From contig CAIQBY010000076.1 in the NCBI GenBank assembly GCA_903870175.1, positions 1 to 36,225 on the forward strand: a stretch of DNA of 36,225 nt, read 5' to 3'. Made by a program: the position numbers and the translations under genes. Each line of letters starts with the position of its first letter. Position 1 is the stretch's first letter. The stretch comes from an uncultured Bacteroidota bacterium. GTDB lineage: Bacteria; Bacteroidota; Bacteroidia; 2-12-FULL-35-15. Positions 9,511 to 17,543 of this stretch are shown in pieces. The notes under the pieces were generated by a model, which saw only the letters and a list, made by a program, of their open reading frames with translations, was not told where the DNA came from and made no database searches.

Positions 9511-9781
9511 GCGATGGTGCGCGAGAGCAACGCGATGGCAAAAAACGATGCGCGATGGTCCGCGAGAAGATCGCGATGACGAGTTTGTCTCATGCGATGA
9601 TGCGCAAGAGCAACGCGATGATAAAAAATGGCGCGCGATGGTTCGCGAGAGCATCGCGATGGTGAGTTTGCCTCGTGCGATGATGCGCGAGAGCAACGCG
9701 ACGGTGAGAATGGGTGACGCGATGGTGCGCGAGAGAGAAGCGATGGTGCGAAAAGGTGATGCGATGAGAAAATTTCAGCTT
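9511..9781. repeat. 21-bp degenerate tandem array 2, about 13 units
   Basis: Units begin with GCGATG (one GCGACG) at 9511, 9532, 9552, 9573, 9594, 9615, 9635, 9656, 9677, 9698, 9719, 9740 and 9761. All steps are 21 bp except two of 20 bp. The best unit is GCGATGGTGCGCGAGAGCAAC. Alternate units are more alike, giving a 41-42-bp higher-order period. Cores are near-palindromes around CGCG (for example CATCGCGATG at 9652-9661). Local GC is far above the neighbours. The array crosses several overlapping open frames on both strands. The 20-bp steps change frame, so I treat it as non-coding. The flanks, 9406-9510 and 9782-9966, hold nothing else I can name. Confidence 0.85.
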
Positions 9782-9966
9782 CGGCTGCCAGAAATGCAGG
9801 GTAAGTTTTGTAAAATTGAGAGAGGAGAATATAATTTATCGAGCTTGTATATTGTTCTTAGACACCTTGCTTAGTAAATTAGTATCCATTATATATCCGA
9901 ACCCTACTTAATTTCATTACATATTTCCAGAATACTATAACAGGCGTCCAAATAATTACCTCGACT

Positions 9967-10002
9967 TTTGATGAACAATAAATCAATTAAATTCTATATT
10001 TG
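9967..10002 (+). promoter_or_regulatory. Promoter candidate for the YHYH-MbnP-MbnH operon
   Basis: TTTG (9967-9970) and TATATTTG (9995-10002), a perfect TAnnTTTG, are separated by 24 nt, slightly longer than usual. The -7 element ends 21 nt before the ATG at 10024. No second promoter is evident before the next two genes, which are closely packed. Confidence 0.45.
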
Positions 10003-10023
10003 TAACACTATAAATTAAACCCT

Positions 10024-11241
10024 ATGAAAAAACTATTTGTTATTTGCAGTGCCGCATTATCAATTAATATAGCATCAGCTCAGGGTCCCGAAGTTACTTC
10101 GTGGATACAAAACACAACTGCTACCAATCCTTCTTACCCTTCTCTTGTCTCTAATTGCCAGTTGGTGCAGTATTCGGCTACGGAAGTATATGTAAGCTGC
10201 ACCTGCATTCCGGGTTATGCAATCGGTCCGTGGACAGGCAATCCGAATACACCGGCAAATCAAAACTTCGTGTTTAAGTTTACACGTTCTCCTCAGCAGA
10301 ACACCGGAACAGCTACTGCAATTGGACTTGGGCATATAGGTGTATGGAAAAACGGAGTAAGTGTTTTTAACGTTTCCGATGCAATGAGCTATAATAATGC
10401 CGGAGTCTGGAACCGAAATGCTTATTTCTGGGAAGGTCCAGGGTTTGATCTTTGCTTAGGACATCCTCAGCAACAGGGCGAATATCATCATCACGTAAGC
10501 CCAACCTGTTTGTACGACCAAACTGACAGTATACATCATTCGCCTGTTATCGGCTATGCTTTTGACGGATTTCCTATTTATGGTGCTTATGCTTACAGCA
10601 ACCCGACAGATATTACAAGTCCATTGAAAAGAATGAAATCAAGTTATGTGGATACAACAACTACAACTCGCGGAGGCGGCACCGGACCTATTGTAAGCAG
10701 TACTTACCCAGCAGGTTGTTTTATTGAAGACTTCAAATATGTTGCAGGAAGTGGAGATTTGGATGCCCGCAATGGCAGATACTGCATCACTCCTGAATAT
10801 CCAGCAGGAACGTATGCTTATTTTGTTACTCTCGATAATAACTTGAACCCAGCTTTCCCCTATACTTTTTATGGTTCTTATTATGGAGTAGTGCAAACAG
10901 GAAATACCGGTCCAAGTGGCGGACATGTTACCATTACTGAAACAACAACTGTTTATTCATCAGTAGGCGCAGGCATTAACGAAGCAAGCAAAGATATTAC
11001 ATTTGAATTTCTTCCAAATCCTGTTGTTGATTATGCTTATATTTATTTCACTCCCGAAAGCAGGAATAATATTATCGGCAGCTTGTATAACTCAACAGGG
11101 CAGCTTGTTCAGACAATAGAAAATATGCAGCCGAGTATTTCTTATGCTTTAGATATGACAAAATATCCCGAAGGAATTTACTTTTTGAATTTAGTTTCAG
11201 GTGATAAGAAAGTAGTTCAGAAGATAGTGAAATCAAAATAG
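10024..11241 (+). CDS. T9SS-sorted YHYH domain protein
   Basis: A 405-residue exported protein. The signal peptide MKKLFVICSAALSINIASAQ is followed by a YHYH domain (a family named for its conserved motif; biochemical role unsettled). Its hallmark is CLGHPQQQGEYHHHVSPTC near residues 144-160, followed by IGYAFDGFPIYGAYAY. The clustered His residues, with nearby Cys and Asp, suggest a metal site; that is inference. The C-terminus (FLPNPVVDYAYIYF ... KIVKSK) is a T9SS sorting domain, so the protein should end up at the cell surface. It is the first gene of an apparent operon, 18 bp ahead of the MbnP-like gene and co-directional with the di-heme peroxidase. That setting hints at a role in copper or other metal handling. 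Domain call firm, function open. Confidence 0.85.
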   Translation: MKKLFVICSAALSINIASAQGPEVTSWIQNTTATNPSYPSLVSNCQLVQYSATEVYVSCTCIPGYAIGPWTGNPNTPANQNFVFKFTRSPQQNTGTATAIGLGHIGVWKNGVSVFNVSDAMSYNNAGVWNRNAYFWEGPGFDLCLGHPQQQGEYHHHVSPTCLYDQTDSIHHSPVIGYAFDGFPIYGAYAYSNPTDITSPLKRMKSSYVDTTTTTRGGGTGPIVSSTYPAGCFIEDFKYVAGSGDLDARNGRYCITPEYPAGTYAYFVTLDNNLNPAFPYTFYGSYYGVVQTGNTGPSGGHVTITETTTVYSSVGAGINEASKDITFEFLPNPVVDYAYIYFTPESRNNIIGSLYNSTGQLVQTIENMQPSISYALDMTKYPEGIYFLNLVSGDKKVVQKIVKSK

Positions 11242-11259
11242 ATTATTGAAATTACATAT

Positions 11260-12009
11260 TTGAAAAAGATCTTTAATATTATCTTATACATGGCAACTAT
11301 TTTGGTTGCCATGTCTTTTTCCATTAATACGAAGGCAAACAAAGGCAAGCTGATAATTGATTTTAATAATTATGTGGGAAATGAAATATTAAAACTCGAT
11401 TCTGCTGTTTATAAAAATGAAGCGGGACAATCTTTTTCAGTTACTAATTTCAAATATTATGTTGGCAATTTTCATTTGAGAAAAGCAGACGGAACGGAAT
11501 ATATTTCTTCGGATTATTATTTAATTAAGGAAGATGAACAGCAAACAAAACAAATTATGTTGAATGATATTCCGGAAGGTAATTATGTTTCCTGTACTTT
11601 TACGTTAGGAGTTGACAGTGCGCATAATTGCAGTGGCGCACAATCAGGAGCATTGGACCCTGCCAATGGAATGTTCTGGGCCTGGAATACAGGATATATT
11701 TTTATGAAACTCGAAGGTAAATCTCCTTCATCTAATTTATCCGGACATACTTTTGAGTTTCATATCGGCGGATATAAATATCCAAACAATTGTATTCGAG
11801 AAATAAATTTAAAAACAAATAATCTGATTATCTCTTCTGATAAAACATCTTCCATAGAAATAAAAACGGATGCCGAAGAAGTAATGAAAACTCCTGTAAC
11901 TATTGATTTATCAAAGTTACCATCCGTTACCGATTCTCGCAACGCAACTATTATTGCAAATAATTATATGGATATGTTCAGCGTCCTGAAAATTAATAAT
12001 GAGAAGTAA
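11260..12009 (+). CDS. MbnP-like periplasmic protein (partner of di-heme enzyme)
   Basis: A 249-residue exported protein matching the MbnP family as I recall it: KGKLIIDFNNYVGNEILKLD, FSVTNFKYYVGNFHL, LGVDSAHNCSGAQSGALDP and FWAWNTGYIFMKLEG near residues 137-151, then FEFHIGGYKY. In studied MbnP proteins a Trp is oxidised to kynurenine by the neighbouring di-heme enzyme MbnH and helps form a copper site; the FWAW tryptophans are the obvious candidates here. The start is a TTG at 11260 (MKKIFNIILYMATILV), chosen because it restores a full signal peptide; the in-frame ATG at 11290 would remove its basic head. The gene overlaps the peroxidase gene by 11 bp, so translation is probably coupled. 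No methanobactin precursor gene is seen. Confidence 0.8.
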   Translation: MKKIFNIILYMATILVAMSFSINTKANKGKLIIDFNNYVGNEILKLDSAVYKNEAGQSFSVTNFKYYVGNFHLRKADGTEYISSDYYLIKEDEQQTKQIMLNDIPEGNYVSCTFTLGVDSAHNCSGAQSGALDPANGMFWAWNTGYIFMKLEGKSPSSNLSGHTFEFHIGGYKYPNNCIREINLKTNNLIISSDKTSSIEIKTDAEEVMKTPVTIDLSKLPSVTDSRNATIIANNYMDMFSVLKINNEK

Positions 12010-13048
12010 ATTAGTTTATATAATCCTGTTTTTATTCCTGTCGGTTTTAATTTTCAATAGTTTTATTGACGACAATCCATATTTCAAAATAACAAGTGAT
12101 GATGTTATACTAACTATTCCTAAAGGGTTTCCGAAACCAAAATATAATTTCAAAAATAATACAATTACTCCTGAGAAATTTGTGCTGGGAAGAAAGCTGT
12201 TTTACGACCCTATACTTTCAAAAGACAGTTCAATGAGTTGTGCTTCCTGCCATCAGCGCATTGCTGCTTTTGCGCATATCGACCACGCATTGAGTCATGG
12301 AATAAATGGTTTGATAGGAAAAAGAAATGTGATGCCACTTCAAAATCTTATCTGGAAAGACGCATATATGTGGGATGGTGGCGTAAATAACCTGGAAGTA
12401 CAACCGATAAATCCGATAACAAATGCGGTTGAAATGAATGAAACTTTATCAAATGTGGTAAATAAATTAAAACATAATAAAGTGTATGCTGAAGAATTCA
12501 AAAAAGCATTTAATGATACGATTATTAATTCGGAACGGTTATTAAAAACATTGGCACAGTTTACAGGGCTAATGATTTCGAGCAATTCGAGGTATGATAA
12601 ATTTGTGGAAGGAACAATACAGTTTTCGGACACAGAAATGAACGGCTTAAAAATATTCAAAACTAAATGCGCGAATTGTCATAAAGGAACATTATTTACG
12701 GATAATAGTTATCGTAACAATGGAATAAAGCCAGATACTTCCCTTAAAGATAAAGGACGGGAAACGATTACCAATAACCCCGAAGACAATAATACGTTTC
12801 AGGTTCCATCGCTCCGTAATGTTGAAATGACCTACCCTTACATGCACGACGGGCGGTTCCGAAATTTACAGCAGGTATTAAATCATTATTCCAATCCAAA
12901 AAACTTTGATAAGAATTATGATTTAAGTTTGAACAAAATTGGAGTATTATCCGAGCAGGAAAAAGGAGATGTGATTGCTTTTCTGAAAACACTTACTGAT
13001 AAAGTGTTTTTATACGACCGCAGATTTGCCGACCCGAATATGAAATGA
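11999..13048 (+). CDS. Di-heme cytochrome c peroxidase, MbnH/MauG-like
   Basis: A 349-residue protein with an N-terminal hydrophobic export segment (LVYIILFLFLSVLIF) and two haem c attachment sites: CASCH at residues 81-85 and CANCHKG starting at 224. Other family marks are FVLGRKLFYDPILSKDSSMS, MWDGGVNNLEVQPINPI and the C-terminal YMHDGRFRNLQQVLNHY. This is the bacterial cytochrome c peroxidase/MauG fold. MauG and MbnH use a bis-haem high-valent state to oxidise a protein substrate, whereas classical CcpA reduces hydrogen peroxide. The 11-bp overlap with the mbnP-like gene favours the MbnH role over simple peroxide detoxification. The opposing phospholipase-like gene ends only 7 bp downstream. 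Confidence 0.85.
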   Translation: MRSKLVYIILFLFLSVLIFNSFIDDNPYFKITSDDVILTIPKGFPKPKYNFKNNTITPEKFVLGRKLFYDPILSKDSSMSCASCHQRIAAFAHIDHALSHGINGLIGKRNVMPLQNLIWKDAYMWDGGVNNLEVQPINPITNAVEMNETLSNVVNKLKHNKVYAEEFKKAFNDTIINSERLLKTLAQFTGLMISSNSRYDKFVEGTIQFSDTEMNGLKIFKTKCANCHKGTLFTDNSYRNNGIKPDTSLKDKGRETITNNPEDNNTFQVPSLRNVEMTYPYMHDGRFRNLQQVLNHYSNPKNFDKNYDLSLNKIGVLSEQEKGDVIAFLKTLTDKVFLYDRRFADPNMK

Positions 13049-13055
13049 TTTCATT

Positions 13056-14039
13056 TTAATCGTTGTGTCCTTTCACTTCTTTGTTAGTATCGTTTTTTAA
13101 TTGTTCTTCCGCTTTATTAAACTGTTTCAATGAATCGGAAATTTCCTTGTTATCGAACTTATCCAGATTAGGTTTTCCCGCATTCACCCAGGCAGTGTAC
13201 CACATGCTTCCCACTGTAAGAATGGCAGCTCGCATCCTGCGTTCCACCATTCCATTAAGCATATTATTATAATCGGTTGTGTATTCCACCGAATAAACTT
13301 TAATTAATGTTTTGCCACGATTTTCAAAACTGTATTTTTTGTCCGGAGAGTATTTAGCATTTAATTTCTCTTCGAATTTCAATACTGAATCCAAAGCTGC
13401 ATTGCTTGCTTTTACTGTACTCCATGCCTTTTCAATTGGCTTATCAATATATTTTGCCTTGCCAACCCAATAATCATAACCTTCGGATTTAAGTTCGGGA
13501 ATGCGCGATTCCCAGAATCCATGTATGCCTTTTTGATTGGTAAACTGCCCGTTATAATTGGATGTGGTATGCAACGGAACATGCGAATCAGCAATGTAAT
13601 GACCTAAATCGGCAGAATAATGCAAAATCAAATCCATGTTTTCTGTTCGGAAAGCCTCCGTTAACCGACTCATCATTTTTTCGATATACCAGGGAACAAT
13701 GCCATAGGCTTTTAAGGTGTCTTCCGAATATTTATTTACGGCATCCTTCCATTTATGAGGGACGGAATCATAAGCATAATTTCCATAACGATCCATGTCA
13801 ATATAATGTCTGGGCGCTTCATCCGGATTGGCGTACCGCCTTTTGTCAGGGTCGACTGCATGCTCTGAAATATATTCAATGTGATGTTTATAAAAACCAA
13901 TCATTCCATCCGGCAAGGTAAATACTGCCATGCGATTGATTTTTTTATGTGCAAAGAAACCCCAGGAATAAGCTTCCTGATTATTTACAACAAACAAAAA
14001 GATTGAAAATAATATTAAGGCAAGGCAGAATTTTTTCAT
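13056..14039 (-). CDS. S1-P1 nuclease / zinc-dependent phospholipase C superfamily protein (copy 1)
   Basis: A 327-residue exported protein. After a signal peptide (MKKFCLALILFSIFLFVV) the mature part starts near SWGFFAHKKINRMA. In the S1-P1/phospholipase C superfamily the N-terminal Trp and following His bind the trinuclear zinc cluster. Further ligand motifs are RHYIDMDRYG and HYSADLGHYIADSHVPLH, followed by GIHGFWESR. Substrate (nucleic acid or phospholipid) cannot be read from sequence. Its ATG overlaps the comB-like stop by one base (ATGA), so the two are translationally linked. The C-terminal 40 residues are charged and low in complexity. A second copy lies at 33005-33991. Confidence 0.8.
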   Translation of the reverse strand: MKKFCLALILFSIFLFVVNNQEAYSWGFFAHKKINRMAVFTLPDGMIGFYKHHIEYISEHAVDPDKRRYANPDEAPRHYIDMDRYGNYAYDSVPHKWKDAVNKYSEDTLKAYGIVPWYIEKMMSRLTEAFRTENMDLILHYSADLGHYIADSHVPLHTTSNYNGQFTNQKGIHGFWESRIPELKSEGYDYWVGKAKYIDKPIEKAWSTVKASNAALDSVLKFEEKLNAKYSPDKKYSFENRGKTLIKVYSVEYTTDYNNMLNGMVERRMRAAILTVGSMWYTAWVNAGKPNLDKFDNKEISDSLKQFNKAEEQLKNDTNKEVKGHND

Positions 14040-14758
14040 CAGGATAATTTCACAAGATACTTTCCTTCCAATACGGGAATAATATCTGTTTTATCCAACG
14101 CGAGACAATATTTTATATCATGCTTCAAACCAAGCGCAGCAAGTCTTTCGGCATGTGATGAATTTCTAATAAACTTATATGGATTAGTTTCTGCTTGCTG
14201 ATAAAGAAAAGAAACAGACAAGGCAGCATCACCGTAATTAAACTTTGAATTTTTCAGCAATCGCTGCGACACTGCACCAGCGAACAATGTATCTTCCAAA
14301 TTGAATTTATTTTTCCACCCTGAACATAAAAGAATAATGTTTTTATTCTGTTCGCTAAGCCAAGCACACAATGCAGTAATATTTGTAAAAGCCCCAATAA
14401 CAACCTGCGACGCATTTCTTGCAACTTCAATTGCCTGCGTTCCGTTGGTCGTAGAAATCACAATGGTTTGTCCTTTGATTTTATCAGTCATGTAACTGTA
14501 AGGTGAGTTGCCAAAATCAAAGCCTTCCAATGCTATTCCATTTCTTTCGGCACCTACCAAAAACCCTTGCTTTTTATATTCAGCAGCCTCTTCAAGAGAT
14601 GCGACAGGAATCATTTTTTCAACACCATTATGAAATGCAGTACACATAGCAGATGTTGCACGCAAAATATCAATAACAACTACAATGCAATCGTCTCTAT
14701 GATATACAGGATATAGGGAAGGGGAAAAGCAGACATCTATTGTTAATTTTTTTTTCAT
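14039..14758 (-). CDS. comB: 2-phosphosulfolactate phosphatase (ComB family)
   Basis: A 239-residue cytoplasmic protein with the ComB signature series: IDVCFSPSLYPVYHRDDC, VVIDILRATSAMCTAFHNG, VGAERNGIALEGFDFGNSP, TIVISTTNGTQAI and LCSGWKNKFNLEDTLFAGA. The characterised enzyme removes phosphate from 2-phosphosulfolactate to give sulfolactate. No comA or comC homologue lies nearby, so the pathway (coenzyme M-type or another sulfonate) is not supported by context, and the in vivo substrate may differ. Gene order on the minus strand is gcvT, comB, S1-P1-like gene; the stop overlaps the next start by one base. The length is normal for the family. Confidence 0.85.
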   Translation of the reverse strand: MKKKLTIDVCFSPSLYPVYHRDDCIVVVIDILRATSAMCTAFHNGVEKMIPVASLEEAAEYKKQGFLVGAERNGIALEGFDFGNSPYSYMTDKIKGQTIVISTTNGTQAIEVARNASQVVIGAFTNITALCAWLSEQNKNIILLCSGWKNKFNLEDTLFAGAVSQRLLKNSKFNYGDAALSVSFLYQQAETNPYKFIRNSSHAERLAALGLKHDIKYCLALDKTDIIPVLEGKYLVKLS

Positions 14759-14810
14759 ACTTAATTCGCTTTAATTAAAATCCCTCACACTAACCTAAAA
14801 GGAAAATAAT

Positions 14811-15914
14811 TTAAGCCTTATAAAACGGAATCTTTACAACCTTTGCTTTAATAGCTCTATCACGAATGATAATAAATATTTCGGAATCAGTTTTAGAAAA
14901 TGCAGTTGGAACATATCCCATTCCTATTGCTTTATTTAATGAAGGAGATTGAGTACCTGAAGTAACTTTTCCAATAATATTTCCTGCAGCATCAGCAATA
15001 GGGTAATCGTGACGGGGAATTCCTCTGTCAACCATTTCGAAGCCAACCAGTTTTTTTGAAACACCTTTTTCTTTTTGTTCCAATAAAGCAGCTTTGTTTG
15101 TAAATTCTTTCGTAAATTTAGTTATCCATCCCAATCCTGCTTCTATAGGAGATGTTGTGTCATCAATGTCATTACCATATAAACAGAATCCCATTTCCAA
15201 TCGTAAAGTATCACGTGCGCCCAAGCCAATAGGTTTAATACCATATTCAGCACCCGCCTCAAATATTGCCTTCCACATTTTATCAGCTACTTCATTCTCG
15301 AAATACACTTCAAACCCGCCTGCACCGGTATATCCAGTATTGGAAACAACAACATTTTCTACTCCGTTAAAAGTTCCTTTTTTGAAAGCGTAATATGGTA
15401 TCTCCGAAAGATTAATATCAGTAAGTTTTTGCAAAGCAAGAATCGCTTTTGGTCCCTGCACTGCAAGCAAAGAAGTTTTTTCAGAGATATTATGCATCTC
15501 CACATTCTTTGTATTATACTTTTGAATCCAGTTCCAGTCTTTATCAATGTTTGAAGCGTTAACAACAAGCATATATGTTTTTTCATCAATACGATAAACC
15601 AATAAATCATCCACTATCCCGCCTTTATCATTTGGCAAACATGAATATTGAATCTTCCCATCAACCAATACAGAAGCATCATTGGAAGTAACACGCTGAA
15701 TTAAATCCAGTGCATTTTCACCTTTCAGAATAAATTCTCCCATGTGCGAAACATCGAAAACACCCATTGCATTTCTTACAGTAAGGTGCTCATCATTTAA
15801 TCCGCTATACGACACAGGCATTAAGTATCCTGCGAAAGGTACCATTTTAGCTCCAAGTGAAATGTGTGTATTTACAAGTGCTACATTCTTTAATTCAGTT
15901 GCTGTACTTTCCAT
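14811..15914 (-). CDS. gcvT: Aminomethyltransferase, glycine cleavage T protein
   Basis: A 367-residue cytoplasmic protein. It transfers the methylene group from the aminomethyl-lipoyl H protein to tetrahydrofolate and releases ammonia. Family motifs are visible along the length: [89 protein letters not shown] and GLGWITKF, with a C-terminal [20 protein letters not shown]. The Asp in GARD matches the conserved residue near the folate site. gcvH and gcvP are not in the window. It has its own -7 element and lies 52 bp ahead of comB, so cotranscription is possible. Confidence 0.95.
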   Translation of the reverse strand: MESTATELKNVALVNTHISLGAKMVPFAGYLMPVSYSGLNDEHLTVRNAMGVFDVSHMGEFILKGENALDLIQRVTSNDASVLVDGKIQYSCLPNDKGGIVDDLLVYRIDEKTYMLVVNASNIDKDWNWIQKYNTKNVEMHNISEKTSLLAVQGPKAILALQKLTDINLSEIPYYAFKKGTFNGVENVVVSNTGYTGAGGFEVYFENEVADKMWKAIFEAGAEYGIKPIGLGARDTLRLEMGFCLYGNDIDDTTSPIEAGLGWITKFTKEFTNKAALLEQKEKGVSKKLVGFEMVDRGIPRHDYPIADAAGNIIGKVTSGTQSPSLNKAIGMGYVPTAFSKTDSEIFIIIRDRAIKAKVVKIPFYKA

Positions 15915-15960
15915 TTTATATTATTATTTATTGATTATTGTATATTGACTATTCGGTTTG

Positions 15961-15968
15961 CAAATGTA
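15961..15968 (-). promoter_or_regulatory. -7 element for gcvT
   Basis: On the minus strand this is TACATTTG, a perfect TAnnTTTG, 46 nt before the gcvT ATG. It sits in the 59-bp gap after the glycosyltransferase stop. The flanking 13-mer TTTGCAAATGTAA (plus-strand reading) is the same as that before crcB. Confidence 0.45.
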
Positions 15969-15973
15969 ACGCT

Positions 15974-17059
15974 TTATCGCTTCAAGAGTTCATTAAAACT
16001 ATCAAGATAATTATTTTTTTGCGCTTCAAAAGAATACTTTTCTTCCACGGTCTTTCTGCCTGCCAATCCAAATTTACGCCTTAGCTCATAAGAATCTATT
16101 AGTCTGGAAAGTTTTTCAATCCATTCTTCATCACTGTCTGCAAGGTATCCGTTAATTCCATCAGTTATTATTTCGGTATTTACACCCACAGCCGACATTA
16201 TAGTTGGTACTTCCAATGACATATACGACAGCCCTTTCAAGCCGCATTTCCCCTTCACCCATTCATCATTCGGCAAAGGCATTATACCGATGTCAAAACT
16301 TTCCAATATCTTCACTTCAGTATTACTGCTCCACAGAATACCTGTGATACCAAGTTCTTCATTAATATAATCAGGGTCGCCCATTACTTTAAAATAAACT
16401 TTATTGCCATACTTTTCTTTCAGTTTTTTAAGGAAAGGTAGTGCCGCTTCGAAATGTTTTATAGTTGTATGGCTTCCACTCCAGCCGATGCAAATCCTCT
16501 CTTTATTAAGGTATTCTGTTGTTCGTTGAAATAGTTTAGTATCAATTGTTGTTGGAATTATTTTAATATTTTTATTAAATGGCTTTGCGTAATCAGCAAG
16601 ATAATTATTGCCGGTAAACACCAGATGCGACAAAGAAATAATCCGACCGGTTTTTTTTGCACTCTTCATCCATTGCCATATTTTATTGGCTTCCGAAGTA
16701 TCGAGTAACCAAATGGAATCGTCAAAATCAAAAACCAGTTTGGCTTTGCTTTTGCTGAATCGATATTCAAAATAAGTGGAATAGGTCATAAAAGCCTCGC
16801 GCTGCACAAAAACAATATCATATTTATTCGCCATTCTTACATCCATCCATCTTCTTTTCGCACTCTTCAATGTAATCAAAAACTTCCTCATAAGATGTCC
16901 CTGACTATAAAATACCGCATCATCCTCTTCATTTAATATGTATGAAAGTTTGCATTTATATCCATTTTGAGTAAGAAACTCGAAATATTGTTCGAACCGA
17001 TAACGCTGACTTGGCGAACGGTCAGGACGATGAGCAGCTATAAATAATATTTTAGGCAT
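15974..17059 (-). CDS. Glycosyltransferase, GT4/GT1-like (GT-B fold)
   Basis: A 361-residue cytoplasmic or membrane-associated glycosyltransferase. It starts MPKILFIAAHRPDRSPSQRY, with the N-terminal Rossmann half continuing through FVQREAFMTYSTYFEYR and LVFDFDDSIWLLDT. The nucleotide-sugar half has ICIGWSGSHTTIKHFEAALP, FKVMGDPDY, SFDIGIMPLPNDEWVKGKCG and YMSLEVPTIMSAVGVNTEII, the usual C-terminal donor-binding area. The ATG at 17059 gives a canonical start; another in-frame ATG at 17071 would add MQYY. It is divergent from the CapD-like gene at 17544, so a role in polysaccharide or glycan assembly is likely, but donor and acceptor are unknown. Confidence 0.85.
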   Translation of the reverse strand: MPKILFIAAHRPDRSPSQRYRFEQYFEFLTQNGYKCKLSYILNEEDDAVFYSQGHLMRKFLITLKSAKRRWMDVRMANKYDIVFVQREAFMTYSTYFEYRFSKSKAKLVFDFDDSIWLLDTSEANKIWQWMKSAKKTGRIISLSHLVFTGNNYLADYAKPFNKNIKIIPTTIDTKLFQRTTEYLNKERICIGWSGSHTTIKHFEAALPFLKKLKEKYGNKVYFKVMGDPDYINEELGITGILWSSNTEVKILESFDIGIMPLPNDEWVKGKCGLKGLSYMSLEVPTIMSAVGVNTEIITDGINGYLADSDEEWIEKLSRLIDSYELRRKFGLAGRKTVEEKYSFEAQKNNYLDSFNELLKR

Positions 17060-17164
17060 ATAATATTGCATGCAAAGATAGAAAGTATGCGCACATAGGG
17101 TTCATTTTTATAGCATTGAAAAGCACATTCCAAGTTAAGTTTCAACTTCTTAAACCGTTTTTCC

Positions 17165-17270
17165 TTATAAAGCGATCGTCTTATACTACAAAGGAACGTT
17201 TTTATTTATAAAGGTGATCACCTTATGTAATAAAGGAGCGTTTTTCCTTGTAAAGGGGATTCCCTTTTGT
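17165..17270. repeat. Palindrome array 3 with 21-bp average spacing
   Basis: Five short dyads are centred at about 17175.5 (CGATCG), 17197.5 (AACGTT), 17217.5 (AAGGTGATCACCTT, a perfect 14-bp palindrome at 17211-17224), 17239.5 (AGCGTT within AAGGAGCGTTTTTCCTT) and 17259.5 (AAAGGGGATTCCCTTT). Steps alternate 22, 20, 22, 20. Viewed as direct repeats, TTATAAAG-type units start at 17165, 17206 and 17248 (41-42 bp). The array lies in the 484-bp divergent spacer between two glycan genes. There is no T-tract or gene. The remainder, 17271-17495, has nothing I can identify. Confidence 0.75.
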
Positions 17271-17495
17271 TCCCAAAATTTTTAAAACATTTATAAATGC
17301 CTTTAAAGAGGCGATCATCCTTTTAGAGTATTGGGAGGCTGAAGCATGAATTGGGACATCTGGTGTGCTTTTTAAAAATGTAATATTGAAGTTCTATTTC
17401 TTCAAATACTTTTTTCATACTGGAAATTAAAACATTATTAATTCTAAATCCGCTATTAGGTCTTAGCAAACTAAATTACCTTTCAACTTTAATAG

Positions 17496-17503
17496 TAACT
17501 TTG
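17496..17503 (+). promoter_or_regulatory. -7 element for the CapD-like gene
   Basis: TAACTTTG fits TAnnTTTG exactly and lies 40 nt before the ATG at 17544. A TTG at -33 is missing. Confidence 0.4.
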
Positions 17504-17543
17504 GCAAAAAATAATTTTAGCAAACAATAGGTTTCTTTAATCA

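Noticed and set aside
9364-9874. Three overlapping ORFs over array 2, both strands
   Set aside because: All owe their openness to the GC-rich repeat. Two 20-bp steps change the frame, so no single frame keeps the repeat peptide, and the strands compete.
10024-13048. Methanobactin biosynthesis cluster
   Set aside because: MbnP/MbnH-like genes are present, but no precursor peptide, MbnB or MbnC-like gene was found in the surrounding sequence.
13041-13055. ATGAAATGATTTCAT palindrome between the converging MbnH-like and S1-P1-like genes as a terminator
   Set aside because: Short AT-only stem with no GC core; too weak to call.
13562-13921. Plus-strand 119-residue ORF
   Set aside because: Antisense to the S1-P1-like gene, whose zinc motifs span the same bases.
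15915-15973. Glycine riboswitch before gcvT
   Set aside because: The 59-bp gap is too short for one aptamer and contains just a promoter element.
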